64,000 nt of DNA from Amycolatopsis lexingtonensis. GTDB taxonomy: Bacteria > Actinomycetota > Actinomycetes > Mycobacteriales > Pseudonocardiaceae. The position numbers and the translations under genes were made by a program. Positions within the stretch are counted from its first letter, which is position 1, and each line of letters starts with the position of its first letter. This document shows, piece after piece, positions 42,559-51,396 of this stretch. Location of the stretch: positions 3,040,501 through 3,104,500 of the forward strand of contig NZ_JADBEG010000001.1 in the NCBI RefSeq assembly GCF_014873755.1, in the 5' to 3' direction. The notes below the pieces were generated by a model, which was given only the letters and a program-made list of their open reading frames with translations, did no database searches and had not been told where the DNA came from.

Positions 42559-43512
42559 ATGACGCGCAGCCGGCTGTACCGCAGCGGTGTCCTCGAGCGG
42601 GAGGACTTCCCGGCCGCCGAGGCCGCCCGCCACCTCGCCGACCCGTCGGTGACCCTGTGGCTCGACCTGGACGCGCCCACCGCGCAGGACCTGGCGGTGC
42701 TCGCCCGCGAATTCGATCTGCACCCGCTCGCCGTCGCGTCCGTGCTCGACGACGACCACCAGCGGCCCAAGCTCGTGCACTACGACCGGCACGCGTTCCT
42801 CGCCGCGTACGCGGTGCACGTCACCGACGGCGCGCTGGCGGCGTCCGAGATCGACGCCTTCCTCACCGACCGCGTGCTGATCACCGTGCACCACAACAAC
42901 ACCACCGGCATCGGCGCCCTCACCGAGCGCTGGGACAGCACCCCCGAGCTGGCCAAGAACGGCGCCGCGTTCCTGCTCCACGGGCTGCTCGACCACCTCG
43001 TCGACGGGCACCTCGACGCCGTCCAAGCGCTGGACGAGCAGGTCGAGGAACTCGAGGACCTGGTGTTCGCCGACCACGTCGACCACACCGATCTGCAGCG
43101 CCGGTCACTGCGGCTGCGCCGGAGCCTCAGCCGGCTGCGCCACCTGGCCGTGCCGATGCGGGAGATCGTCGCCTCGCTGATGCGCCGCGACGACACGCTC
43201 CTGCCGTACTTCCAGGACGTCTACGACCACGTCCTGCGCGTGACGGAGTGGACGGAGTCCCTGCGCGACCTGATCGCGACGATCCGCGAAACCCAGCTGA
43301 GCATCCAGGGCAACCGGCTCAACACGATCATGAAGAAGGTCACCAGCTGGGCGGCGATCATCGCGGTCCCGACCGCGATCACCGGCTTCTACGGGCAGAA
43401 CATCCCCTATCCCGGGTTCGGCCAGGCCTCCGGCGTGTGGGTCTCGACGCTGGCCATCCTGGTCATCTCCGCGACGCTGTACGCGTTGTTCAAGCGCCGG
43501 GACTGGCTCTGA
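42559..43512 (+). CDS. CorA-like divalent metal transporter with a GQN motif
   Basis: 317 residues. Cytosolic alpha/beta domain about 1-120, long helices with coiled-coil character about 130-260, then two C-terminal membrane segments (about 265-285 and 295-312). Between them the CorA signature, normally YGMN, reads YGQNIPYPGF. The C-terminus ends KRRDWL, close to the usual CorA ending. The Met-to-Gln change at the selectivity ring may alter ion preference (Mg, Co, Ni or Zn). Its TGA overlaps the next ATG (TGATG). Confidence 0.9.
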   Translation: MTRSRLYRSGVLEREDFPAAEAARHLADPSVTLWLDLDAPTAQDLAVLAREFDLHPLAVASVLDDDHQRPKLVHYDRHAFLAAYAVHVTDGALAASEIDAFLTDRVLITVHHNNTTGIGALTERWDSTPELAKNGAAFLLHGLLDHLVDGHLDAVQALDEQVEELEDLVFADHVDHTDLQRRSLRLRRSLSRLRHLAVPMREIVASLMRRDDTLLPYFQDVYDHVLRVTEWTESLRDLIATIRETQLSIQGNRLNTIMKKVTSWAAIIAVPTAITGFYGQNIPYPGFGQASGVWVSTLAILVISATLYALFKRRDWL

Positions 43513-44198
43513 TGGCGACCACCCACCGCCGCCGCTTCCCCCGGGCCGAGGTGACGCCGGAGACGCCGATCTGCGGCCGCGAACCCCTGCGGGGAAAGCG
43601 GCTGGCCCGGCGGTGGTTCCTCGTCGTGACGGTCGCCGAGTTCCTCGGCTTCTCGATACCCGCGGTGGCCGGTGCGCTGACCGCCGACCATCCGCTGGCC
43701 CTCCCCGTGCTGCTGCTCGCCGGAGCCGCCGAAGGTGCCGCGCTCGGGTTCGGGCAGGCACTCGTCCTCCGGCGCGCCCTTCCCGCGTTGAACGCGCGTC
43801 ACTGGGTGGCCGCGACAGCGTCCGCCGCGGCGTTCGCCTACTTGCTGGGTCTCGCGCCGAGCACGTGGGCCGCGGCGCTGACGACCTGGCCACCCGCGCT
43901 GCTCTGGCCGGTGGCCGCCGTCCTGGGGATCGCCTTGCTGCTGTCCATCGGGTTCGCGCAGTGGCTCGTGCTGCGGCACCTGCTCGCCCGCTCGGCCCGG
44001 TGGGTGGTCACGACCGCCGCCGCGTGGCTGCTCGGGCTGGCGGTCTTCCTCGGCTTCACGATGCCGCTCTGGCAGCCCGGCCAGGCGCTCGTGACCACGG
44101 TCCTCATCGGAGTTTTCGGCGGCCTGCTGATGGCGGCGACCACCTCGGCGGTCACCGGCTTCGCGCTCGCGCGGCTGACGCCCGCGCAAACGCCGTGA
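43512..44198 (+). CDS. Six-helix membrane protein
   Basis: 228 residues. Positively charged start (HRRRFPRAE), then about six hydrophobic segments between 34 and 215. Internal similarity is visible: LGFGQALVLRRAL and SIGFAQWLVLRHLL share the pattern GFxQxLVLRxxL, suggesting a duplicated unit. Family not recognised. The stop codon lies inside the hairpin at 44193. Confidence 0.72.
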   Translation: MATTHRRRFPRAEVTPETPICGREPLRGKRLARRWFLVVTVAEFLGFSIPAVAGALTADHPLALPVLLLAGAAEGAALGFGQALVLRRALPALNARHWVAATASAAAFAYLLGLAPSTWAAALTTWPPALLWPVAAVLGIALLLSIGFAQWLVLRHLLARSARWVVTTAAAWLLGLAVFLGFTMPLWQPGQALVTTVLIGVFGGLLMAATTSAVTGFALARLTPAQTP

Positions 44199-44273
44199 AG
44201 GCCTCCTTACCGGCTTCTGGTGCCGGTAAGGAGGCCTTCACGGAACTAAAAGCCGGTAAGGGGCCCTTCACGG
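44193..44273. terminator. Bidirectional hairpin terminator with a third arm
   Basis: A perfect 22-bp stem (44193-44214 with 44222-44243) and a 7-base loop, followed by a third copy of the right arm (44252-44273) with two differences. It lies between convergent genes and carries the stop codons of both: TGA 44196-44198 (+) in the left arm and 44268-44270 (-) in the third arm. Confidence 0.8.
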
Positions 44274-46856
44274 ACCACCGCGGCGTGAGGCCCGGCGTGC
44301 GGTGAAGCGCAGCCACAGCAGCTTGTCCGCCTCCACCACCGCGAACGCCACCACCGCGGCCCCCAGCACCCACAGCCACGACACCAGCCCGACCGGCGCG
44401 GTGTGGAACCACGTGTTCAGCACCGGCACGTACGTCAGCACCAGCTGCAACCCGGCCGTCAAGACGAGCCCCAGCGCGAACATCCGGCTGTGGCCCGGCC
44501 ACGCGCGCAGCACCGGGCGGTCGAGCGAGCGGCAGCTGAGCAGGTAGGCGGCCTGGACGCCGACGAACACGTTGACCGCGGTCGTCCGCGCCTCCTCGAC
44601 CGGGGCACCCGAGCCGAGTTGCAGGCGGTACGCGGCGAACGCGGCCACCACCTGCAGGAGCGAGACGAGCACGACCCGGCGCAACAGCGATGCGGTGAAC
44701 AACGGCCGTGCGGGTGGCCGCGGCGGGCGCCGCATCACGCCGGCCTCGGTCGGCTCGAACGCCATCGTCAGTCCCAGGAAGACCGCCGTGGTCATGTTGA
44801 TCCACAGGATCTGCACCGGCACGATCGGCAGCGTCGCCCCCAGCACGATCGCCACGAGCACGACCATGCCCTCGCCGATGTTGGCGGGCAGCGTCCACGC
44901 GATGAACTTGCGCAGGTTGTCGAACACCCCGCGGCCCACCCGCACGGCCGCCTCGATCGAGGCGAAGTCGTCGCCGGTCAGGACCATGTCCGCGGCCTGG
45001 CGGGCGGCGTCGGTCCCGCCCGCGCCCATCGCGACGCCGATGTCCGCGCGGCGCAGCGCAGGAGCGTCGTTCACCCCGTCGCCGGTCATCGCGACGACGT
45101 GCCCGCGCCGCTGCAACGCCTGCACCAGCTCGAGCTTCTGTCCCGGCGACACGCGTGCGAACACACTCGTGTCCGCGACCGCGTCGTCGAACTCCGCCGG
45201 CGGCAGTTCCGCCAGCTCGGCCCCGGTGCGGACCCGCGCGGAATCGGCCAGTCCCACGGCGCCGGCGACCGCGAGGGCGGTCCCGGCGTGGTCGCCGGTG
45301 ATCATCTTGACGTCGATGCCCGCGCTCCGGCAGGCCTCGACCGCGGTGACCGCCTCGGGCCGCGGCGGGTCCTGCATCGCCTGCAGGCCCAGCAGGACCG
45401 GCACCGGCGTGAGCCGCGCGAACGCGAGCACCCGCAATCCGCGCGCGGTCAGGGTTTCCTGCATCCGGTCGAGGGCGGCCCGGTCGAGCGGGCGCTCGCC
45501 GCCGCCGGGCAGCAGCTCGGTCTCGCAGCGGGCCGCGACCTCTTCGACGGCCCCCTTGAGATAGGCGACTCCATTGTGGACCGTGGTCATGGTACGGGTC
45601 TCGGACTCGAACGGGACGGTCTCCGTGCGCGGCGCGGCCGCCCGGATCGCGGCCGGGTCCAGTCCGGCCTCGACCGCCGCGGCGAGCAGCGCGATCTCCG
45701 TCGGATCGCCTTCGTCGAGTTCGGCGTCATTGCACAGGACGCCGGCGACGAGACACTCCCGCAGCGCGCTTCCCGCCTCTGCCAAGGGAACCGGCTCGCC
45801 CGCCGCCGCGAGGGTGGTCACGGTCATCCGGTTGCGGGTGAGGGTGCCGGTCTTGTCCGTGCAGATCACCGTCGTCCCGCCCAGCGTTTCGACCGCGGGC
45901 AGGTGCCGGACGATCGCGCCGCGCCGGGACATCCGCACCACGCCGATGGCCAGCACGATCGCCACCGCGGCCGGCAGTCCCTCGGGGATCGCGCCGACGG
46001 CGAGCGCCACCACGGCGGTGAACATCTCCGGCGCCGGCGTGCCCCGTGCGACGCCGAGCGCGAACGCCCCGGCCGAGACCGCGACGATCACCACGCTCAG
46101 CTGCCGCGAAAACCGGGCCAGCTTGCGCGTCAACGGCGTGGTGACGACTTCCGCGGTGGCCACCAGGTGCTGGATGTCGCCCAGCTGCGTCGCACCGCCG
46201 GTCGCGGTCACCAGGCCGCGCGCCTGGCCGCGGGTCACGAGCGTCCCCGAGTAGGCCGAGCCGGCGCGGTCGGCGACCACGGCCGACGCGGGCACCGGAT
46301 CGGCGGACTTCACCACCGGCACCGACTCCCCGGTCAGCGCGGACTCGTCGATCTCGGCCAGGTGCACCTCGGTCAGCCGAAGATCGGCCGGAACCCGGTC
46401 ACCGGCAGCGAGCTCCACGACGTCACCCGGCACGAGCCGCGCGGCGGGGATCCGCCGCGGGACGCCGTCCCGGACGACGGTCGCCTCCACCGGGACCATG
46501 GTCGACAGTGCCTCCAGCGCCCGCTGCGCCCGCGACTCCTGCACGAACCCGACGACGGCGTTCAGCAGCACGACCCCGCCGATCACCCCGGCGTCGACGC
46601 GCCCGCCGAACACCCAGGTCACCACGCCGGCGAGCAGCAGGACGTAGATGAGCGGGTTGTGGAACTGGACGAGGAACCGCCGGAGCGGCCCGGGTCCGGC
46701 GGGCACGCTGACGGTGTTGGCGCCGTAGCGGCGCAACCGGGCGTCGGCATCCTCGCTGCTCAGGCCGCGCCGCGGGTCGACCCCGAGCCGGTCGGCCACG
46801 GTCGACACCGGCAACGCGTGGAACTCGTCCGTGCCCAGCACCGTTCCCGAACTCAT
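44268..46856 (-). CDS. P2-type cation-transporting ATPase (CtpF-like)
   Basis: 862 residues. N-terminal cation ATPase domain, TGES (175-178), PEGLP in the transmembrane ion site (291-295), phosphorylated Asp334 in DKTGTLT, KGA nucleotide loop, and TGDGVNDAPAL hinge. P2A/PMR1-type layout suggests Ca, Mn or another alkali/alkaline cation. M. tuberculosis CtpF (Rv1997) is a DosR target of similar length. Last of the nine-gene aldolase-POR operon; ATG 46856 overlaps the YbdK stop by 4 bp. Confidence 0.93.
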   Translation of the reverse strand: MSSGTVLGTDEFHALPVSTVADRLGVDPRRGLSSEDADARLRRYGANTVSVPAGPGPLRRFLVQFHNPLIYVLLLAGVVTWVFGGRVDAGVIGGVVLLNAVVGFVQESRAQRALEALSTMVPVEATVVRDGVPRRIPAARLVPGDVVELAAGDRVPADLRLTEVHLAEIDESALTGESVPVVKSADPVPASAVVADRAGSAYSGTLVTRGQARGLVTATGGATQLGDIQHLVATAEVVTTPLTRKLARFSRQLSVVIVAVSAGAFALGVARGTPAPEMFTAVVALAVGAIPEGLPAAVAIVLAIGVVRMSRRGAIVRHLPAVETLGGTTVICTDKTGTLTRNRMTVTTLAAAGEPVPLAEAGSALRECLVAGVLCNDAELDEGDPTEIALLAAAVEAGLDPAAIRAAAPRTETVPFESETRTMTTVHNGVAYLKGAVEEVAARCETELLPGGGERPLDRAALDRMQETLTARGLRVLAFARLTPVPVLLGLQAMQDPPRPEAVTAVEACRSAGIDVKMITGDHAGTALAVAGAVGLADSARVRTGAELAELPPAEFDDAVADTSVFARVSPGQKLELVQALQRRGHVVAMTGDGVNDAPALRRADIGVAMGAGGTDAARQAADMVLTGDDFASIEAAVRVGRGVFDNLRKFIAWTLPANIGEGMVVLVAIVLGATLPIVPVQILWINMTTAVFLGLTMAFEPTEAGVMRRPPRPPARPLFTASLLRRVVLVSLLQVVAAFAAYRLQLGSGAPVEEARTTAVNVFVGVQAAYLLSCRSLDRPVLRAWPGHSRMFALGLVLTAGLQLVLTYVPVLNTWFHTAPVGLVSWLWVLGAAVVAFAVVEADKLLWLRFTARRASRRGGP

Positions 46857-47959
46857 CGCGCCACCTCCAGGCTTTCGTCGTCCGTTCCCCGGGTCACCGC
46901 GGCCAGCCGAGCCGCGAACGCCGCCGGGGTCTTCGATGCCGCGCGAAGCGCGCGCTGCCGGCCCGCACCGCCGCCCCGAGACCCGATCGCACAGCAGCCC
47001 CGCTGCACCTCGTCGAGGTCACCGGTGGCCAGCAGCGCCGGGCGGACGTAAGCCAGCAAGTCCGCCACGAGCTTCTCCCCCGGCGCCGGCGACCCGGTGA
47101 CGACGTCCAGGCCGGGTCCGGCCAGTCCGTGCCGGGCGGCGGTGCGCAGCGACCGCGCGATCACCGAGTCCGGTGGCCGAACCGCGGGAGCGCCTTCGCC
47201 GAGCGCCGTGACCACGAGCGCCCGCACCAGGCCCGCGAGCACGACAGCGTCGCCGACGTCGAGACAGACATCGGCGATCCGCACCTCGACGGTCGGGTGC
47301 CTCGGCGAGAGCCGGGCGTAGAAGTACACGCTGCGGGCGTCCGGCGCGGCGCCGCTCCGGATCGCTTCGCCGACCGCCGCGTCGTACTCGGCGACGTCGC
47401 GCCACGCGGCCGGTGGCCGGGCCGTCGGCCAGCGCGACCACAGCGGGTACCGGGCGCTCGCCCACCCCGAATCGAGGCCGTCGACGTACGGCGAGTTCGC
47501 GCTCAGCGCCAGGAGCACGCCGAGCCACGGTCGCAGCCCGGCGAGCGCGCGCACGCCGGCGGCCCGGGACGGGATCCCGACGTGGACGTGGCAGGCGCAG
47601 GTCCCCGCGCCGGCGACCAGCGCCGGGAACCGCGCCGCGAGCCGCTGGTACCGCACGTCGGCGGTGACCACCGGCGCGGCGCCGAACGGCGGGACGGCGG
47701 TCGCCACCGCCAGGCACCCCTCACCCGCCGCGGCCTCGCTCACCCGCCGGCGCAACCGCGTCAGGTCCGCGCGGACCTCGGCCAGCGACCGGCACACCCC
47801 CGTCAGCGTCTCGAGCTGGAAGCGCAGGAACTCCGGCACCACGCCGGGTTCGTCGTCCAGGACGCCGAGGACCGACGGCGCCGCCGGGACGGCCACCCCG
47901 GTCCGGGGGTCCAGCAGCACGAACTCCTCCTCCACGCCGACCGTAGGCGGTCCCCCCAC
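46853..47959 (-). CDS. YbdK-type carboxylate-amine ligase (glutamate-cysteine ligase family 2)
   Basis: About 368 residues. TVGVEEEFVLLDP near the start, then CHVHVGIPS and SANSPYVDGLDSGWASARYPLW are GCS2/YbdK hallmarks. Family members join an amino acid to glutamate or show weak gamma-glutamylcysteine ligase activity; actinomycetes use mycothiol, so the true substrate is unclear. The GTG at 47959 sits seven residues before VGVEEEF and lacks a clear ribosome site, so the start could be off by a few codons. Lies 5 bp after the flavodoxin gene. Confidence 0.86.
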   Translation of the reverse strand: MGGPPTVGVEEEFVLLDPRTGVAVPAAPSVLGVLDDEPGVVPEFLRFQLETLTGVCRSLAEVRADLTRLRRRVSEAAAGEGCLAVATAVPPFGAAPVVTADVRYQRLAARFPALVAGAGTCACHVHVGIPSRAAGVRALAGLRPWLGVLLALSANSPYVDGLDSGWASARYPLWSRWPTARPPAAWRDVAEYDAAVGEAIRSGAAPDARSVYFYARLSPRHPTVEVRIADVCLDVGDAVVLAGLVRALVVTALGEGAPAVRPPDSVIARSLRTAARHGLAGPGLDVVTGSPAPGEKLVADLLAYVRPALLATGDLDEVQRGCCAIGSRGGGAGRQRALRAASKTPAAFAARLAAVTRGTDDESLEVAR

Positions 47960-47964
47960 GACGA

Positions 47965-48474
47965 TCAGGAGAGGCTGCGGCCCAGGGCCGCACCCCACGC
48001 CTCGGCGCGCTCGACCTCACCGGGCTTCGGTCCGGCGTCGGCCGGGCTCGTCTCGACGAAGAAGCTCTCCGCCGGCCGGACGAGCCGGCACCCGCGCCGG
48101 CGCAGCCGTTTGGCCTCGCCGAGCGACGCGGCCCCGGTCAGCACGCGCGGCTTCTCCAGCCGGGTGTCGAAGGTCGCGGCCGGCAGCCCGGCCGGCACTG
48201 ACTCGAGCGAGTCCAGCCATTCGCGCACGCCGGTCTGCGAGTGGGTCGGTTGCTCCGACTGCTCCGCGGCCGACTTGCGGGTGGCGGCGCGGCTCATCGC
48301 GTGCACGTGGGTCGGGCCGCCGACGACGAGCAGGTCGACGCCGGTCAGGTCCCGTGGCGCTTTGTCGACGTTGACCACCTCCACCGGGGCGGCCCCGGCC
48401 AGCCCCTTGCCGATGGCCTCCGCGATTTCTTCGGTGGCACCGAACATCGATTCGAAGACGACGAGGATCCGCAT
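47965..48474 (-). CDS. Flavodoxin-family protein
   Basis: 169 residues. MRILVVFESMFGATEEIAEAIG is an FMN phosphate loop, then LLVVGGPTHVHAMSR. Compared with the flavodoxin at 28847 it belongs to a different subgroup. In the POR operon a flavodoxin could take electrons from pyruvate oxidation when iron is scarce. ATG 48474 after GAGAGGAGCAGGAC. Confidence 0.88.
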   Translation of the reverse strand: MRILVVFESMFGATEEIAEAIGKGLAGAAPVEVVNVDKAPRDLTGVDLLVVGGPTHVHAMSRAATRKSAAEQSEQPTHSQTGVREWLDSLESVPAGLPAATFDTRLEKPRVLTGAASLGEAKRLRRRGCRLVRPAESFFVETSPADAGPKPGEVERAEAWGAALGRSLS

Positions 48475-48486
48475 GTCCTGCTCCTC

Positions 48487-48756
48487 TCAGTGGTCCAGCC
48501 GGACCGGCTTGTGCGTGAGCGCCTCGATGTCGCCCGCGGCGCACTCGAGCAGGTTGTGCGCCAGGTCGCTCAGCGCGCGCGAGGTGGCGAGCTCGTCCCC
48601 GATCTCGGGGATGTCCCGGTCGGCGGGGTTGAGCCGGGCGACGCCGGTCCCGGAGATCCTGGTGTCGTCGGCCGTCTCGAGCCGGGCCGTGGCGCGGGTG
48701 CGGCCGTCGTCGTCTTCGTCGATGTGCACTTCGACGTGCCAGCGCTTCTCCTGCAT
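48487..48756 (-). CDS. DUF1876 protein (Rv1738/Rv2632c-like)
   Basis: 89 residues: RWHVEVHIDEDDDGRTRATARLE, GTGVARLNPADRDIPEIGDELATSRAL and a C-terminal helix ALSDLAHNLLECAAGDIEALT. The family is small and cytosolic. Rv1738 is strongly DosR-induced and has been proposed to act like a ribosome hibernation factor. GAGGAGTGAGTC precedes ATG 48756. Confidence 0.9.
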   Translation of the reverse strand: MQEKRWHVEVHIDEDDDGRTRATARLETADDTRISGTGVARLNPADRDIPEIGDELATSRALSDLAHNLLECAAGDIEALTHKPVRLDH

Positions 48757-48766
48757 GACTCACTCC

Positions 48767-50395
48767 TCAGGTTTCTTCGGGCACCATTTCGATGGCGCCG
48801 CAGGGGCATTCGGCGACGCAGATCCCGCACCCCTTGCAGTAGTCGAGGTCGATCGCGTACTTCTCGCCCGGCTCGAGCTTGAGCACCGCGTTGTCCGGGC
48901 AGACGCCGTAGCAGTTGTCGCATTCGAAGCAGTTGCCGCACGAGAGGCAGCGGCGTGCCTCGAACAGGGCCGTGGACTCGTTCAGCCCGCCCTTGATCTC
49001 GTCGAAGGTGGAGACCCGCCGGGACAGGTCGAGGTGCGGGCGGACCTTCCGGTCCGCGTCGCTGTAGTACCAGGTGTTCAGGTCGTCGAAAGTGGCCTCG
49101 CGCCGGGCGGGCGCCTCGGGGTCGACGGCGTCGCGCAGCCAGGCGTCGATCTGCCGGGCCGCCTTCGCGCCGTGCCCGACCGCGACGGTCGCGGTCCGGC
49201 CCGATGGCACCATGTCCCCGCCGGCGAAGATCCCCGCGTGCCCGGTCATCATCCCCGGGCCGACGCGCACGACGCCGTGCTCGCGCTCCACGTCGGGCAG
49301 AGCGTCCACAAGGGACAGATCGGCGTCCTGGCCGAGCGCCAGCACGACGCTGTCCGCGGCCAGCCGCTCGAATTCGCCGGTGGGCTGCGGGAAGCCGGTG
49401 TCGTCCAGCCGCATCTTCTCGATCGTGATGCCTTCGCCGTCGATCTCGCTGATCGTCGACAGCCAGCGCATCGAGACGCCTTCTTCGGCCGCCTCGGTCA
49501 CTTCGGACTCGTGGGCGGGCATCCGGTCGCGCGTCCGCCGGTAGACGACCACGGCGTCGGTGGCGCCGAGCCGTTTCGCGGTGCGGGCCGCGTCCATCGC
49601 GGTGTTGCCACCGCCGTAGACGGCGACCCGGCGGCCGAGCAGCGGCCGCTCCCCGGCTTCCAGGTCGTGCAGCACGGAAATCGCGTCGAGCACCCTGGCC
49701 GAGTCGCCGGCCGGGATGTAGGCGCGCTTGCCGACCTGGGCGCCGACGGCGAGGAAGACGGCGTCGAACCCGCCGTCGGCCTTCGCGGCCACGACGTCGG
49801 TGACCCGGCTGTTCTGTTCGAAGGTCACTCCCATGTCGGCGATCCGGCGGATCTCGGCGTCGATGACCTCGCGCGGCAGCCGGTAGCGCGGGATGCCGTA
49901 GCGCATCATGCCACCGGGAGCGGCTTCCGCGTCGCGGACGGTGACGGCGTGCCCGAGCCGGGCCAGGTGGTAGGCGGCGGACAGCCCCGCCGGGCCGGCG
50001 CCGACGACGAGCACCTTCCGCCCGGTCGGCGCCGCGACCGGCATCTTCCAGTGCCGCTTGATCCCTTCGTCGCCGAGGAACCGCTCGACGGAGTTGATGC
50101 CGACGGCTTCGTCGAGCTGACCGCGGTTGCACGCGCTCTCGCACGGCCGGTAGCAGATCCGGCCGAGCACGGCGGGCAGCGGGTTGTCGGTCATGATCCC
50201 GCGCCACGCGTCCTCGTAGTCGCCGGATTCGGCGTGGTAGAGCCACTTCTGGATGTCCTGCCCGGACGGGCAGGCCTGGTTGCACGGCGGCAGCAGGTCG
50301 ACGTAGACGGGCCGCTCGCTGCGCCAGGCGCCGGTCTTGTTCGCCCGGCTCGAGCCGACGTCGAGCGTGATCGCGAACGGCTTCTCGTGCTCCAT
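48767..50395 (-). CDS. GltD-like NADPH oxidoreductase fused to a 2x[4Fe-4S] ferredoxin
   Basis: 542 residues. The N-terminal Fe-S domain has CNQACPSG and CYRPCESACNRG (about 38-90). FAD site GAGPAGLSAAYHLA near 133-146, NADPH site YGGGNTAMDAARTAKRLG near 262. The C-terminal ferredoxin (about 462-540) has CLSCGNCFECDNCYGVCP and CKGCGICVAECPCG, the pattern of POR delta subunits. It starts 1 bp after porB. It likely serves as the delta subunit of POR and shuttles electrons between ferredoxin and NADP(H), rather than making glutamate: no large GltB subunit is present. Confidence 0.92.
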   Translation of the reverse strand: MEHEKPFAITLDVGSSRANKTGAWRSERPVYVDLLPPCNQACPSGQDIQKWLYHAESGDYEDAWRGIMTDNPLPAVLGRICYRPCESACNRGQLDEAVGINSVERFLGDEGIKRHWKMPVAAPTGRKVLVVGAGPAGLSAAYHLARLGHAVTVRDAEAAPGGMMRYGIPRYRLPREVIDAEIRRIADMGVTFEQNSRVTDVVAAKADGGFDAVFLAVGAQVGKRAYIPAGDSARVLDAISVLHDLEAGERPLLGRRVAVYGGGNTAMDAARTAKRLGATDAVVVYRRTRDRMPAHESEVTEAAEEGVSMRWLSTISEIDGEGITIEKMRLDDTGFPQPTGEFERLAADSVVLALGQDADLSLVDALPDVEREHGVVRVGPGMMTGHAGIFAGGDMVPSGRTATVAVGHGAKAARQIDAWLRDAVDPEAPARREATFDDLNTWYYSDADRKVRPHLDLSRRVSTFDEIKGGLNESTALFEARRCLSCGNCFECDNCYGVCPDNAVLKLEPGEKYAIDLDYCKGCGICVAECPCGAIEMVPEET

Positions 50396-50396
50396 C

Positions 50397-51392
50397 TCAG
50401 GCCTCCCCGAGCAGGTTGTAGCGGCGGATGTTCCGGTCGGCCTGCGCCTGGATCCCGGCGATCACGCCGGTCCGCGGCTCGTCGCCGAACAGGTGCGCGT
50501 ACCGGGTCTGCAACCGCAGGTAGTCCTCGACGGGTACCTGGTGCCGGATCTTCGAGGTCGCGACGACCTCGCCGTACTCGGCCTCGAACACCGGGAAGAG
50601 CCCGCTTTCCTTGGCCAGCCGCGCGATCCGGATGGTGTCGTGGGACGCGCTGCCCCAGCCGAGCGGGCACGGCACCAGGACGTGCAGGTAGCGCGCGCCG
50701 TGGAACTCCATCGCCCGTGTCACCTTGGCCTCCAGGTCACGCAAGTCCGCGACGGTCGCCGTCGCCACGTACGGGATCTCGTGCGCCATCGCGATCATCG
50801 GCAGGTCCTTGCCCTGGCCGAACACCGCGCCGGGTTCGGGGCCGACGGCCGGGGTCGTCGCCGTGCGCGCGGCGGCCGGCGTCGCCCCGGACCGCTGGAC
50901 GCCGGTGTTCATGTACGCCTCGTTGTCGTAGCAGATGTAGAGCACGTCGTCGTCGCGCTCGAACATCCCGGACAGGCAGGCGAACCCGATGTCGACGGTC
51001 CCGCCGTCGCCGCCCTGGCCGACGACGCGGACGTCGGTGCGGCCCTTGGCCTTCATCGCCGCGGCCACGCCGGTGGCCACGGCCGGGGCGTTGCCGAACA
51101 GCGAGTGCAGCCACGGGATCCGCCACGACGTCTCGGGGTACGGCGTCGAGAACACCTCCAGGCAGCCGGTCGCGTTGACCGCCACCATCCGGTTCCCGGT
51201 CGCGCGCATGGCCGCGTCGAGCGCGTACCGCGCGCCCAGTGCCTCACCGCAGCCCTGGCAGGCGCGGTGCCCGCAGTCGATGGAGTTGATCCGCTCGCGG
51301 TCGGACTGGACGCTGCGCTGGTCTTCACCGAGCAGCCGGCCGCCCACCGCGAAGCTGCCGGTCTGGTAGAACTTGATCGGCGTCACTGCCAT
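50397..51392 (-). CDS. porB: 2-oxoacid (pyruvate):ferredoxin oxidoreductase, beta subunit
   Basis: 331 residues. RACQGCGEALGARYAL and NATGCLEVF hold cluster cysteines; VVGQGGDGGTVDIGF begins the thiamine-diphosphate motif that ends with the Asn of CYDNEAYMNTG. Oxidatively decarboxylates pyruvate (or another 2-oxoacid) to acyl-CoA and reduced ferredoxin, normally oxygen-sensitive. ATG 51392 begins 4 bp after porA. The frame to 51422 would overlap porA. Confidence 0.93.
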   Translation of the reverse strand: MAVTPIKFYQTGSFAVGGRLLGEDQRSVQSDRERINSIDCGHRACQGCGEALGARYALDAAMRATGNRMVAVNATGCLEVFSTPYPETSWRIPWLHSLFGNAPAVATGVAAAMKAKGRTDVRVVGQGGDGGTVDIGFACLSGMFERDDDVLYICYDNEAYMNTGVQRSGATPAAARTATTPAVGPEPGAVFGQGKDLPMIAMAHEIPYVATATVADLRDLEAKVTRAMEFHGARYLHVLVPCPLGWGSASHDTIRIARLAKESGLFPVFEAEYGEVVATSKIRHQVPVEDYLRLQTRYAHLFGDEPRTGVIAGIQAQADRNIRRYNLLGEA

Positions 51393-51396
51393 CTCA

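Noticed and set aside
48767..50395. Calling this gene gltD (glutamate synthase small subunit)
   Set aside because: The added C-terminal 8Fe-8S ferredoxin and the por neighbours, with no gltB, fit a POR-linked electron-transfer protein better.
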